Assembly (NCBI GenBank): GCA_900552495.1
Contig: URZY01000008.1
Coordinates: 1-64,000 of the forward strand
Direction: 5' to 3'
Length of the DNA stretch: 64,000 nucleotides
Source: an uncultured Mycoplasmatota bacterium
Lineage (GTDB): Bacteria > Bacillota_I > Bacilli_A > RF39 > UBA660
Shown: one piece after another, positions 1 to 8,687 of the stretch
How the letters are laid out: every line of letters begins with the position of its first letter
Numbering within the stretch: the stretch's first letter is position 1
Translations under genes and position numbers: made by a program
Notes under the pieces: generated by a model
Databases searched by the model: none
What the model saw: the letters and a program-made list of their open reading frames with translations, nothing else
What the model was told of the DNA's origin: nothing

Positions 1-674
1 GCTTCATTCAATCTAGCCTGTCTTTCAGACTCACTAGCATCTATGCTTTCCTCTACAGTCTCTTCAACTGGTTGAACTGGTGTTCTTGAAGTTTCTGTTT
101 CTACTACTGTTTCTTCTGTTCTGTTGGCAGACGCTGGGAATTGGCTGTCCATTTCAGTCTCACTAGTTTCTACATTCGTCTCTTCTACTTCTTGTTGGCT
201 GGTTGGCTCGCTGTATGTAACAGGCGCCGTTTCTGCTATTCTTTTCCCTACTGCGGCAATTCGTTCATCTATGTTGGCTATTTCAGATTTTATTCCATCA
301 AATTCTTCTGTTGGAGCATTTCCTTGTTGTTCTCCTAGGTCGGTTAAACGATTATATGTTGCGGATCTTAATTCTTGAAGCGTATCGTACTCACTCAATG
401 CCCGTTGGTGCATAGTTGCTCTTTCATCAGTATTCTGAGAAAGGGTTCGTATAATATCTCTTACTCTACTACTACCACCATGACCATTTAAGAAAGCGGT
501 ATAAGCATTCTTTGCTTCTGATTCATTTCCACCAAAAAATCTCAAAAATTCTCTTGGCGTTCTAATGGTACCATTGGCAAGAAGTCCATTTATATATTCT
601 ACCTTCTCTTTAGTAACTCTAGGAGTTAGATTAACTAATTCATCTAATCTATCCTGTCTTTCATTTTCGTTCAT
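1..674 (-). CDS. Hypothetical acidic protein, 3' end outside window
   Basis: An open frame starts at ATG 674 behind an AGAGGTGG ribosome site and stays open to base 1, giving at least 224 residues; the stop lies beyond the window. The first 130 residues look helical and charged, and the rest is a low-complexity Glu/Thr/Ser-rich stretch. The N-terminal ERQDRLDE recurs as ERQARLNE near the truncated end, which hints at a repeated module. No signal peptide or membrane segment is visible. It follows the DUF1292 gene on the same strand and may share its transcript. I do not recognise a family. Confidence 0.7.
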   Translation of the reverse strand, partial: MNENERQDRLDELVNLTPRVTKEKVEYINGLLANGTIRTPREFLRFFGGNESEAKNAYTAFLNGHGGSSRVRDIIRTLSQNTDERATMHQRALSEYDTLQELRSATYNRLTDLGEQQGNAPTEEFDGIKSEIANIDERIAAVGKRIAETAPVTYSEPTSQQEVEETNVETSETEMDSQFPASANRTEETVVETETSRTPVQPVEETVEESIDASESERQARLNE

Positions 675-695
675 TTATTTCCACCTCTTCACTGC

Positions 696-953
696 TTAAC
701 ACTGTTTATCAATTTCTTCAAGAACTTCTCTAACCATCGCAAGTTCTTCTTCACTAGTTATATCTTCAAGTGAACCATGTCCTAGAATAGGATCGAAGGC
801 TGATACATATATGTTTTTTCGACCATTGGCGGCGATACTTTGATCTGTATATCCAATATATGCTTTACCTGTATCTTCACTATCAAATGTAAACAAGACA
901 TCGCATTCTACGTCTTGACCATTTTTGTTTATTACAATCTTTTCTTGTTCCAT
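696..953 (-). CDS. DUF1292 family protein
   Basis: A small acidic protein of 85 residues resembling the DUF1292/YrzB family, whose function is unknown. The start at 953 is preferred over the longer frame from 1019 because GGAGTGG sits just upstream and the extra 22 residues overlap the preceding terminator region. It begins with a short beta-rich stretch (VECDVLFTFDSEDTGKAYIGY) typical of the family and ends in a Glu-rich helix. A second DUF1292 gene lies at 59300-59533. It is probably transcribed separately from the division cluster, because a terminator lies at 1006-1030. Confidence 0.7.
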   Translation of the reverse strand: MEQEKIVINKNGQDVECDVLFTFDSEDTGKAYIGYTDQSIAANGRKNIYVSAFDPILGHGSLEDITSEEELAMVREVLEEIDKQC

Positions 954-1005
954 AATTGTCGCTCCACTCCTTAATATTCCATATAGTAAAATATTATCAT
1001 CTAAA

Positions 1006-1030
1006 GAAAAAAAAGTCAAATAAATTGACT
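1006..1030 (-). terminator. Intrinsic terminator after the anchored-protein genes
   Basis: The inverted repeat AGTCAA/TTGACT is followed on the minus strand by a run of eight T. It lies four bases past the stop at 1034 and closes the mraZ-to-1034 gene cluster. Confidence 0.75.
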
Positions 1031-1033
1031 CTT

Positions 1034-1543
1034 CTAACTGTTGATTTTTAAGGTTATTTTGTCGCCTTTCTTAGGGGTGCTTGTAGCCTTTATTATCATA
1101 TGATATTCATCTTCTGTTTTCTTATCTTTTGGTAAACTATTGCCTTCTATTTCATAGTCATCTTTGGCAATTAGATTTTTAGTTGATTCACCCTTGTATA
1201 ATTCGATTGAAGCATTGCTTGATGGAGTAATAACAATTTCATAATCTAATTCTTTTTCATTAACTTCCCTTTTCTTATAGTTAGAAACTTTAAAAATATA
1301 TTCTTTTGTTTCACCCTTTTTCATATCGGCTAAATCAACACTTATTTCATTTTGAGTTCCTTTTTCTAATATAGGGATTGTAATATTTGCTTTAGTTGTT
1401 GAAGTGGAATTTTTCATGCATAAAGCAACTATTGCTAGGATGATTACTAGAACTATTAATACTCCCATTGTACATAATAATGCTTTGTCTTGTTTATCAA
1501 GTTTTTTTAAATTAAAGTTTTTTCTCTTACTATTCTTTTTCAT
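1034..1543 (-). CDS. Hypothetical membrane-anchored extracytoplasmic protein
   Basis: This 169-residue protein has a very basic N-terminus, one strongly hydrophobic segment at about residues 25-43, and a Lys/Glu-rich outer part that looks like a beta-sandwich with Ile-Val-Ile-Thr strands. A good site (GGAAGGGAAATAAATATG) fixes the start. It is the last of three anchored proteins directly downstream of the PASTA penicillin-binding protein, so a role at the division site or cell surface is a reasonable inference from position only. No family is recognised. Its overall plan resembles the preceding gene (1583-2116), and the two may be distant paralogues. Confidence 0.6.
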   Translation of the reverse strand: MKKNSKRKNFNLKKLDKQDKALLCTMGVLIVLVIILAIVALCMKNSTSTTKANITIPILEKGTQNEISVDLADMKKGETKEYIFKVSNYKKREVNEKELDYEIVITPSSNASIELYKGESTKNLIAKDDYEIEGNSLPKDKKTEDEYHMIIKATSTPKKGDKITLKINS

Positions 1544-1582
1544 ATTTATTTCCCTTCCTACTATTATTATGTCTTTAGTTTA

Positions 1583-2116
1583 TCACTTATTTATTGATGA
1601 TGCAAGAATTGTCATTTGATATGGAATTGTTACTTGTCCAATATTTCCGGTTGCTTGATATGATACTACTAATTTTATTTGTAATTCTTCATCTGGTTCA
1701 ATTATTTTATTACTTAAATCATTATGAGTTAAAGCAATCGGATGGATTAAGGCCTTTTCTTCTTCATCACCGATGTAATTAGGATAGGTTATAACATCTT
1801 CTATTTTAGCCGTTAGCGTTCCTGTATTTTTCACAGTAATTGTGTATGCTAATTCATCTCGAGGTGTATACAATGTGAAATTAAAATCTAATGTTTTGTT
1901 AGAATTTAATAATTTTTTTTCTCCACTTGGTGGGATCATGCCACCTTTGATAGGGGTCTCAGCGGTTACCTTGGTGAAGGTAACCTCAAGTGTTGGTTTC
2001 TCTTTGGTTTTGTTTTCTAAAACTACTGAAAGGTATGCAAAACCAACACCCATACATATAATGGTAATACATAACATTATAATAATTAAATTTCTAATAT
2101 TGACGGTTTTTTTCAT
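1583..2116 (-). CDS. Hypothetical anchored protein with predicted Ig-like fold
   Basis: The 177-residue protein has an N-terminal hydrophobic segment (about 9-30) ending in GVGFAYLS, followed by an extracellular domain with repeated short beta strands. One stretch, YTITVKNTGTLTAKIEDV, is the kind of sequence found in Ig-like or TasA/camelysin-like beta-sandwich proteins. An AAAGGA site precedes the ATG. It starts one base after the stop of the gene upstream, so the two are translated from one message. Function is unknown; placement after PBP suggests an envelope role. Membership of the TasA family is not established. Confidence 0.6.
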   Translation of the reverse strand: MKKTVNIRNLIIIMLCITIICMGVGFAYLSVVLENKTKEKPTLEVTFTKVTAETPIKGGMIPPSGEKKLLNSNKTLDFNFTLYTPRDELAYTITVKNTGTLTAKIEDVITYPNYIGDEEEKALIHPIALTHNDLSNKIIEPDEELQIKLVVSYQATGNIGQVTIPYQMTILASSINK

Positions 2117-2992
2117 TTAACATTGTCCTTTCTTATAAGTATCAATTGAGGCATTATAACAATAACTAAAACTTTTATTGCCTTTTGTGATACTTATATA
2201 AGCATATACTTTACTATCTTTTATATAATACCAACTGCTGGGATCAGGAAACAAATCTCCTTCCTTGGTTGCGGGTATGAGAGTTATAGGGAAAGTATTT
2301 TCTGCAGTTGATTGATTAATTATTTGATTTTTTTCAACATAAGCTTCAATCTTTTTATAAATGTTATCAGTTAATTCCTTGGCTGTTGAGTCAGACAATT
2401 CAGTAATAAGAGGTTCTTCATATTCAGATTCAGTATTTTTATTATGACGAATAATTTCTTTTGAATACAATTCTATTTCTCTTAAAATATTACTACTGCT
2501 GGATATATCAATGTCAAGAGAAATAGCTTTTTCATCTAGTGTCAATTGAAGATCTTGATATCTAACAGGCACTTTTAACTCTTGAAGTTTATTCTTAAAA
2601 ACGGTCGTCAGAGTTTGGTAAGAATTTTCTGTATATTTTACAAATGTCACTTCTGATGAAGCTGTTAAGTAATTATTCTCTATTAATATTTTAATAATAG
2701 AAGGGATTCCCTCTTCAATTGTTTTATTCTCTATACTTTGATTATATAAGCAGAGAGCTGCATTGTCAAAAAATAATATTCCTCTAATAATATTTTTTTC
2801 TGTTACAATCATAAAATTTGGTTTATCATTTATCTTTATTTCTATGATGCCATCATATTCTTTGGTATTTAAAAATTTATCGCTACTCCCTAATGATTCT
2901 TTGTATTCTGGAATAAACTTAAAAATTAAGAAACCTATTATAATAACAATCGTTAAAACAAATTCTAATTTATATCTAGTTTTTTCTTGCAT
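2117..2992 (-). CDS. Hypothetical membrane-anchored protein downstream of PBP
   Basis: A protein of about 291 residues with one N-terminal membrane helix (about 9-26) and a long extracytoplasmic part ending in a predicted beta-rich domain with SFSYCYN. The ATG at 2992 overlaps the PBP stop as TAAAATG, suggesting translational coupling; a GTG at 3004 is an alternative start. Neither has a strong ribosome site, which fits coupling. It sits between the PBP and two smaller anchored proteins. I do not recognise a domain. A division-associated role is inferred only from the operon. Confidence 0.65.
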   Translation of the reverse strand: MQEKTRYKLEFVLTIVIIIGFLIFKFIPEYKESLGSSDKFLNTKEYDGIIEIKINDKPNFMIVTEKNIIRGILFFDNAALCLYNQSIENKTIEEGIPSIIKILIENNYLTASSEVTFVKYTENSYQTLTTVFKNKLQELKVPVRYQDLQLTLDEKAISLDIDISSSSNILREIELYSKEIIRHNKNTESEYEEPLITELSDSTAKELTDNIYKKIEAYVEKNQIINQSTAENTFPITLIPATKEGDLFPDPSSWYYIKDSKVYAYISITKGNKSFSYCYNASIDTYKKGQC

Positions 2993-2993
2993 T

Positions 2994-5141
2994 TTACTCA
3001 GCACTAAACTTAGGTGATAGGGTTAAATTCATTTCTAAGCCGGCAGTTATTTTGGTTTCAGTAGGAATAGATTGTGCTGTGACATATCCTACACCCTCTA
3101 AGTTTACTTTTACTCCTAATTGTTCTAATAAATCTTTGGCAACTTTAGATGATAGACCAATGACATTGGGAATAGCTAAATTTTCATCATTGGTAATTAG
3201 ATATATAATGTCTTTGTTTGTAACGGTTGTATTTTTACTAGGTGTTTGCTTGATGACTTTGGAACCGGTACCAATAATTTGGTAGGTCATCTCTTTGGCT
3301 TCTAGTGTTGTCTTAACGGACTCGACTTTTTTATTAACAAAACTTGGTAATTTATAGTTTTTGATTTTTATAGAATTGGTTTGACTATCATCATTTCCAT
3401 AGTATTTAGAGATGTTTTTAACAATGTCTTTTATGGCATTAGACAATGGCTTTTGACTACCTCCACTTGGTCGTTTTACTGATGCATAAATAATTATCTG
3501 GGGGTCGGATTTTGGATAAATACCTGAAAATGAAGTTATAACATCAGATTTGCCAGTCAAATATCCACGGCCATTAGTGTCAGCTATTTGAGCGGTTCCG
3601 GTTTTGCCAATAAGTTCTCCACTTTCTATTTTAAATGAGGAAGCTGGGACTCCGTCAGCATTTAAAGCATCATCCATTAATTGAAGCATTTTTTGAACCG
3701 TTTCTGTAGAAGCTACTCGGTCCTTTTCGGTACGACTATTTTCAAGAATTACTTCGTTAGTTTCTGGATCAACAATCTTTTTAACAATATATGGTTTTAA
3801 AAGCATACCATCGTTTGTTAGAGAAGTCATAGCTTGAATATTCTGTATCGGAGTGGTAGTGATACCTTGGCCGAAACCAGCATTAAATATTTCTGTTTCA
3901 TATTTGAAATCTAGAGCTCCTGACGCTTCGTTTGGTAAAGAAATTCCTGTTTGCTTACCAAAACCAAGTTTTCGGAAATATTGACGAAGCATCAAACTGT
4001 TCATATGGCGATCAATTATATTAATACATGCAACGTTACTACTCATAGCATAACCACGATCAAAAGTGAGCATTCCCCAACCAGAACGATTCCAATCACC
4101 AATTTGAGTTCCATCAGTTGCAGTAAAGACACCCGATAAATAAGTTTCTGTTCCATCATAAACGCCATTTTCTAAAGCGGCCATATAAGTGTATGTTTTC
4201 ATAGTTGAGCCCGGCTCATATGGTGAGGAAACTAATAAATCTAAGTAATTAGTAATATTTCTTGTATTAGGATCAAAGGATGGTGAGGTGGCAGTTGCTA
4301 GAATAGCACCTGTTTTAGCATCGGCGATGGTAAAAGTAAACCACTCAAAATCATAATCAATATCAGCATCGTTAAGAGCTTGCTCAACAAAAAACTGGAT
4401 ATTACTATCAATTGTTAAATAAATATTTTTCCCTTGAGTAGCAGGTTCTGTTCTAACCGGTGTTCCAGCGATTTGGTAACCTCTTAAGTCTTTTTGATAT
4501 TGAATATATCCATCCGTTCCTTTTAAAATAGAATCATATTGTTTTTCAATTCCCATTTCTCCAACAATATTGGTCTCATCTTCTTGTGAGCCTTTTGCAT
4601 AACCAACAATATAAGAGGCAAAATCTCCTTTTGGATAATATCTTTTATAACTTTCAATAAAATCGAGACCCGGTAAATTTAAATCTTCTATTTTATTTTT
4701 TACTAGTTCACTTAATCCTTTACCTTTACTACCAAATTCTGTTTGATAAACATTTTCTTTAGATAAATACTTTAAAACATCAGCCTCTTCCATTCCTAAA
4801 ATTGGCGCTAAAAGTTTAGCGGTCTTTTCCTTATCTACAACATGCTGAGGTTTGTTTTCATTAGTAGTTCTTTTAGAATCGAGATAAGCAATAAGTTTAT
4901 ATGAAGAAACATTTTCTGCCAAAACATCGCCGTCAGCTGAATAGATATTTCCTCTTTTTGCTGAAATTGTTTCTGTTTTTGTGGTTCTTTTACTAGCTAA
5001 TTCTTGAAGGTTAACACCATCGATTTCTTTTGATAGGGCTAATTCTGAGACACGAAATATTATTACTACAAACAGAAAAAGAGAAATAACCACTATAATT
5101 TTTGAATATTCAATGTCATTTCTCTTTTTTTTACGTTTCAA
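2994..5141 (-). CDS. Class B penicillin-binding protein with PASTA domains
   Basis: This is the transpeptidase of septal peptidoglycan synthesis (FtsI/PBP2B/SpoVD family). After a basic cytoplasmic tail and a membrane helix at about residues 18-35, there is a dimerisation region (TISAKRGNIYSADG) and a catalytic domain with the three active-site motifs: SxxK as STMK near 315, SxN as SSN near 370 and KTG as GKTGTA near 516. Two PASTA-like repeats fill the last 110 residues. I place the start at TTG 5141 because AGGAAG lies eight bases ahead; GTG 5150 overlaps that site. It follows ftsL closely in the dcw cluster. Confidence 0.9.
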   Translation of the reverse strand: MKRKKKRNDIEYSKIIVVISLFLFVVIIFRVSELALSKEIDGVNLQELASKRTTKTETISAKRGNIYSADGDVLAENVSSYKLIAYLDSKRTTNENKPQHVVDKEKTAKLLAPILGMEEADVLKYLSKENVYQTEFGSKGKGLSELVKNKIEDLNLPGLDFIESYKRYYPKGDFASYIVGYAKGSQEDETNIVGEMGIEKQYDSILKGTDGYIQYQKDLRGYQIAGTPVRTEPATQGKNIYLTIDSNIQFFVEQALNDADIDYDFEWFTFTIADAKTGAILATATSPSFDPNTRNITNYLDLLVSSPYEPGSTMKTYTYMAALENGVYDGTETYLSGVFTATDGTQIGDWNRSGWGMLTFDRGYAMSSNVACINIIDRHMNSLMLRQYFRKLGFGKQTGISLPNEASGALDFKYETEIFNAGFGQGITTTPIQNIQAMTSLTNDGMLLKPYIVKKIVDPETNEVILENSRTEKDRVASTETVQKMLQLMDDALNADGVPASSFKIESGELIGKTGTAQIADTNGRGYLTGKSDVITSFSGIYPKSDPQIIIYASVKRPSGGSQKPLSNAIKDIVKNISKYYGNDDSQTNSIKIKNYKLPSFVNKKVESVKTTLEAKEMTYQIIGTGSKVIKQTPSKNTTVTNKDIIYLITNDENLAIPNVIGLSSKVAKDLLEQLGVKVNLEGVGYVTAQSIPTETKITAGLEMNLTLSPKFSAE

Positions 5142-5156
5142 ACTAATCACTTCCTA

Positions 5157-5465
5157 TTAATCTTCAGTTACAGTCTTTATATTATCATTATTATAACTCA
5201 ATCCTTGTTGTTCTGCAACTTCTTGGATTTTAGTAAGGGAAGCTAATTCATCAATTGTCATAGCTAAACTTTCATTGGTTTTTTCTTGTTTTTCAATCTC
5301 TTTTTTTTGTTTTTCAACCTCAAAATTTACTTTGGCTAAGGTTGCTTTAGAAAAAACAATGGAAACTGGGGAGATAACTAGTAAAAAAAGTGCTAATGTG
5401 TATAATAATCGTTCAAATTTTGACATTTTAAGTCGTTTTCTTACTTTTTTCACTTTGTCACCCAC
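5157..5465 (-). CDS. ftsL: Cell division protein FtsL
   Basis: A 102-residue bitopic protein with a basic N-terminus, one membrane helix at about 20-38, and an outer coiled coil rich in Lys/Glu/Gln (VEKQKKEIEKQEKTNESL) ending in a short loop. This shape, plus the position between rsmH and the class B PBP, identifies FtsL, which pairs with DivIC/FtsB and activates the septal synthase. Sequence identity in this family is low, so position carries much of the call. The start is uncertain: GTG 5465 lacks a site, while GTG 5453 has GGGTGA just upstream. Confidence 0.8.
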   Translation of the reverse strand: MGDKVKKVRKRLKMSKFERLLYTLALFLLVISPVSIVFSKATLAKVNFEVEKQKKEIEKQEKTNESLAMTIDELASLTKIQEVAEQQGLSYNNDNIKTVTED

Positions 5466-5474
5466 TTTCTATTT

Positions 5475-6407
5475 TTATTTTATTCTTTCAATGACGCGAA
5501 GTTTGGCGCTTCGTGCTCTTGGATTGTTATTTAATTCTTCTTCAGTTGGACTTATAGCTTTATTAACAACTAATTTAAAGTCCGGTAAATATTCTGTTGG
5601 AATATTTGGTAGTCCTTTTAAACGAGGATCTATCGCGCATTTTTCTTTAAAGAAATTTTTTACTAATCTATCTTCCAATGAATGAAATGTTATAACAGCA
5701 ACTCGACCACCTACTTTTAGGAGTGATAAGGCTTGTTCTAGAGCAGGTTCAATCACTTCAAGTTCCTTATTTACTTCAATTCTAATAGCTTGAAATATCT
5801 GACGAGCTGGATGCTTTTCTTTACGAAATTTCATCGGGACAGCACTTTTTATTATTTCAACTAATTCTAGTGTTGACTCTATAGGTTTAGTGTTGCGGTA
5901 TTCAACAATTTTTTTAGCAATGTTATTGGCAAATTTATCTTCACCATATTTATAAAATATACGGGATAAGTCTTCTTTAGAATAGGTATTTACTACCTCA
6001 TAAGCAGATAATGGATTATCTTTATCCATTCGCATGTCAAGGCGGGCATCTTCATGGTAAGAAAAGCCTCTAGTTCCATCATCCAACTGAGGTGAAGATA
6101 CGCCTAAATCAAATAGGATCCCATCAACTTTATCAATATTTTGCTCGGCTAGTTTTTCTTTCAAATGAACAAAATTACTTTTAATGATAGTGAAGTTAGT
6201 ACCAATCGCATTTAAACGATCGGTACTATGCCGAATTGCTTCACTATCTTGGTCAAAGGCGAATAAAAACCCCTTTTTTATTCTAGCCAAGATGTTACTA
6301 CTGTGTCCTCCATAGCCTAAAGTGCAATCAACAATGATACTATCGTCTTTTAAATTTAGGGAAGAAATAGACTCTTTTAATAATACACTTATGTGTTTTT
6401 CTTTCAT
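5475..6407 (-). CDS. rsmH: 16S rRNA (cytosine1402-N4)-methyltransferase RsmH
   Basis: RsmH (MraW) methylates N4 of C1402 in the ribosomal P site using S-adenosylmethionine. The 310-residue length is normal. The SAM-binding loop is visible near residue 28 as VDCTLGYGGHSSNIL, followed by FDLGVSSPQLDDGTRGFSY and the family signature RIEVNKEL. The end carries NNPRARSAKLRVIER, also typical. Its ATG overlaps the mraZ stop by four bases (ATGA), indicating coupled translation. It is the second gene of the dcw cluster. Confidence 0.95.
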   Translation of the reverse strand: MKEKHISVLLKESISSLNLKDDSIIVDCTLGYGGHSSNILARIKKGFLFAFDQDSEAIRHSTDRLNAIGTNFTIIKSNFVHLKEKLAEQNIDKVDGILFDLGVSSPQLDDGTRGFSYHEDARLDMRMDKDNPLSAYEVVNTYSKEDLSRIFYKYGEDKFANNIAKKIVEYRNTKPIESTLELVEIIKSAVPMKFRKEKHPARQIFQAIRIEVNKELEVIEPALEQALSLLKVGGRVAVITFHSLEDRLVKNFFKEKCAIDPRLKGLPNIPTEYLPDFKLVVNKAISPTEEELNNNPRARSAKLRVIERIK

Positions 6408-6841
6408 ATGCTCACGCTCTCGTTAAATAAATTTTCGGCTATATCTGACATGTTGTCTGCTGCAGAATCAAAGAAAGCATTCCAATCTTCTTCTGACCAT
6501 ATCTCTAACCGGTCTCCTGTACCAATGACTACACAGTCTTTTACTAAATTGGCATAGGATATTAATGGGGAGGTAATGTTGACACGGCCTTGCTTATCAA
6601 ATTCTGCTGTAGTAGCCCCAGATAGAAAGAAGCGGACAAACTGTCTGGCATCTTTTTTAGTGAACGGTAAACTTTCTAATTTATTGGTAATTTTTTTCCA
6701 TGATTCAAGGGAATAGACAAAAAGGCATTTTTCGATACCTCTTGTGATAATAAAACTTTCCCCAAGTCCATCACGAAACTTAGAAGGAATTATTAATCTT
6801 CCTTTTTCATCAATAGTATGATGATATTCACCCATAAACAT
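6404..6841 (-). CDS. mraZ: Transcriptional regulator / division protein MraZ
   Basis: MraZ is an AbrB-fold DNA-binding protein that binds repeats ahead of the dcw cluster and controls it. It carries two SpoVT-AbrB-like halves, each with the DxxGR hallmark: DEKGRLIIPSKFR near the start and DKQGRVNI near residue 85. I use ATG 6841 because GGGGGA sits five bases upstream; the longer frame to 6874 would include the leader. It is the first gene of the cluster, with a promoter at 6887-6915. Length after start correction is 145 residues, normal for the family. Confidence 0.93.
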   Translation of the reverse strand: MFMGEYHHTIDEKGRLIIPSKFRDGLGESFIITRGIEKCLFVYSLESWKKITNKLESLPFTKKDARQFVRFFLSGATTAEFDKQGRVNITSPLISYANLVKDCVVIGTGDRLEIWSEEDWNAFFDSAADNMSDIAENLFNESVSI

Positions 6842-6886
6842 AAAAATCCCCCACTTTTCACCACTATCAACCACTACTTAAGTATA

Positions 6887-6915
6887 ATATTACATAAATA
6901 AGTTAAAAAAGTAAA
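6887..6915 (-). promoter_or_regulatory. Predicted sigma-A promoter of mraZ cluster
   Basis: On the minus strand TTTACT and TAATAT are separated by 17 bases. The short leader that follows contains repeated GTGG/GTGA motifs (AGTGGTTGATAGTGGTGAAAA), which could serve as MraZ binding repeats; that part is inference. Confidence 0.55.
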
Positions 6916-6956
6916 GGTTCAAAAAGAAAAAAAATCGACAATTGACATTCATTTAC

Positions 6957-6988
6957 AAAAAAATAAGTCAAAATATATTGACTTATTA
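6957..6988 (-). terminator. Intrinsic terminator of the TPR gene
   Basis: AATAAGTCAA and TTGACTTATT flank a short AT loop and are followed by seven T on the minus strand, about 25 bases past the stop at 7014. This separates the thrS region from the mraZ promoter. Confidence 0.8.
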
Positions 6989-7013
6989 AGCTTAGTTTGT
7001 TCTAAAAAATATT

Positions 7014-8615
7014 TTACTTACTGTTTTTTTGAGAAATGACTTTACACTTTACTTTTGGGAGCAATTTAGTCTGATATAATTCTCCTTCTCTAGGGACAGT
7101 GGCTTTGCAGCCTGGATACATGGTTAATATATTTCTTGTGTTTGGGAAAACTACTACTCTCACACGATCAACTAATTTATCTTCTAAATCGTAACCAACC
7201 CCGTGGTAATCTATTTCGTAGATTTCCATAGCATCCTCATTTACTCTATTCTCGCTAGTTAAAGATCTTCTTATATCATAGTATAATGTATCAATATTAA
7301 TATGAGAACCAAAATTACCTCTTGTATCGCCAGCGGAGGATATTTGATGATGTGACTTTATGTGATCTAGCGCTTCTTTTTCATTGTAGCCAACAATTTG
7401 TCGTTCAGCATAATTTAGTTCATCTTTCATACTTTTAGGCATTTTATAACCCATTCTCTTATTAGCCAGCATATACATATAGCCTAAGTGAGTATCAGAG
7501 CCTAGCCAAAGAGGATTTATTTTCCTAATTCTATCTAAATATTTTTTAGTTTCTTCATATTTTCGTTGCCGAAATAAGACGCCAATTAATTTGGTATAAG
7601 TGTCAAGGGAAGGAATTCTTGCGTTTGATTCACTTCTTTTAAAAGATATTTCTGCACTTTTTAAATCCCCAACAGCAAATTCCAAACTCCCAGCATGATA
7701 AAAACCTAGGGCTTTAATATCTTTGTCAGTAGCAATTTCAGTTGTTTTTTTATAGTTATTATAGGCTTGATCATAATTTCCTAAAGCCTGTTGAGCAATC
7801 CCTAAAAATAATGGTATTTCTCCTTTAAAAAACTTATTTTTATGTAGTAGTTCTTCACAATAGGTCTTAGCTTCTTCATATTTTTCAAAGGCCAAAGCAA
7901 GTTTTATTTGTTCATATACAGCTCGATAATATAAATCATCTTCACTAGAGCCATGTTCCTTTGTAAATTCATAACAAAATGTAGCTTGATCATAGTCTTC
8001 ATCTTCTTTAGCAAGTCGCCCTTTATTTAGTATTTTTTCCCGCTCTTCATCAATAGTAAGTGGGGTAATAGATTCAAGAATGGCCTCAGCCTCAGCTGTT
8101 CTCCCCAATAATGATAGTACCTTGGCTCGTTCGATTTCTAAAGAAAAGTCTTTACTTTCTGTTAAAGATAAGGTTTCTAAGGCAGCAGAGTACTGTTTTT
8201 CCTTTCTTTCAAGGTGAGCTAAAACATTAATTGCATAAACGTCTTGATAATTACTTTCTTCAATTACTTTTTTGTAGTACTTTATAGCTTCTTCTGGCTT
8301 TCCTTCTAGCCTGGCAATTGTTGCTAGGAGCATTAGGGATTTGCGCTCATTTTCATCTTGATGTTCTATTACGTACTCAAATTCTCTTCTAGCTAGCGCA
8401 AGGTAATTATTATAAACAGCAGTTTTAGCCTTATCCTCCTGCTGGTAATATTTTCGAAGTAATAATTTTCCATATAAATAATGACCAGTTGTATCATGAG
8501 GATTTTCAGCGATATAATTCATAACTTCATACATAGCAGTTTTATATGCTCCCTTGTTAATTAGATGGTAAATTCGATGAGTACTTGAACGTTTTCTGGG
8601 CTTTCTTCTTGGCAC
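7014..8615 (-). CDS. Tetratricopeptide-repeat protein of unknown function
   Basis: A 533-residue soluble protein beginning with a basic patch (PRRKPRKRSSTHR) and made largely of TPR-like helical pairs; recognisable units are YKTAMYEVMNYIAENPHDTT, PEEAIKYYKKVI and YDQAYNNYKKTTEIATDKD. The C-terminal 110 residues after about 420 form a different, unrecognised domain containing HINIDTLYYDIRRSL. There is no signal peptide. The start is GTG 8615 behind AGAGGTGA. It lies after thrS, but a terminator overlaps the thrS stop. TPR arrays bind proteins, and no partner can be named. The basic N-terminus may contact nucleic acid; that is speculation. Confidence 0.75.
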   Translation of the reverse strand: MPRRKPRKRSSTHRIYHLINKGAYKTAMYEVMNYIAENPHDTTGHYLYGKLLLRKYYQQEDKAKTAVYNNYLALARREFEYVIEHQDENERKSLMLLATIARLEGKPEEAIKYYKKVIEESNYQDVYAINVLAHLERKEKQYSAALETLSLTESKDFSLEIERAKVLSLLGRTAEAEAILESITPLTIDEEREKILNKGRLAKEDEDYDQATFCYEFTKEHGSSEDDLYYRAVYEQIKLALAFEKYEEAKTYCEELLHKNKFFKGEIPLFLGIAQQALGNYDQAYNNYKKTTEIATDKDIKALGFYHAGSLEFAVGDLKSAEISFKRSESNARIPSLDTYTKLIGVLFRQRKYEETKKYLDRIRKINPLWLGSDTHLGYMYMLANKRMGYKMPKSMKDELNYAERQIVGYNEKEALDHIKSHHQISSAGDTRGNFGSHINIDTLYYDIRRSLTSENRVNEDAMEIYEIDYHGVGYDLEDKLVDRVRVVVFPNTRNILTMYPGCKATVPREGELYQTKLLPKVKCKVISQKNSK

Positions 8616-8662
8616 TTAAATCACCTCTGTTATCATTATTTTAGCATATCTTTTTTGGAAAA

Positions 8663-8687
8663 CAAAAAGAAAGTATTATTACTTTCT
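8663..8687 (-). terminator. Terminator overlapping the thrS stop codon
   Basis: AGAAAGTA and TACTTTCT form a stem around the stop at 8679-8681 and are followed by a short T tract (CTTTTTG). The stop codon lies inside the hairpin. Confidence 0.65.

Noticed and set aside
1842..2120. Plus-strand frames opposite the division-cluster genes (also 3951-4139, 9028-9219, 57645-57942, 59592-60053)
   Set aside because: They are antisense to recognisable minus-strand genes, lack ribosome sites and show no domain pattern.
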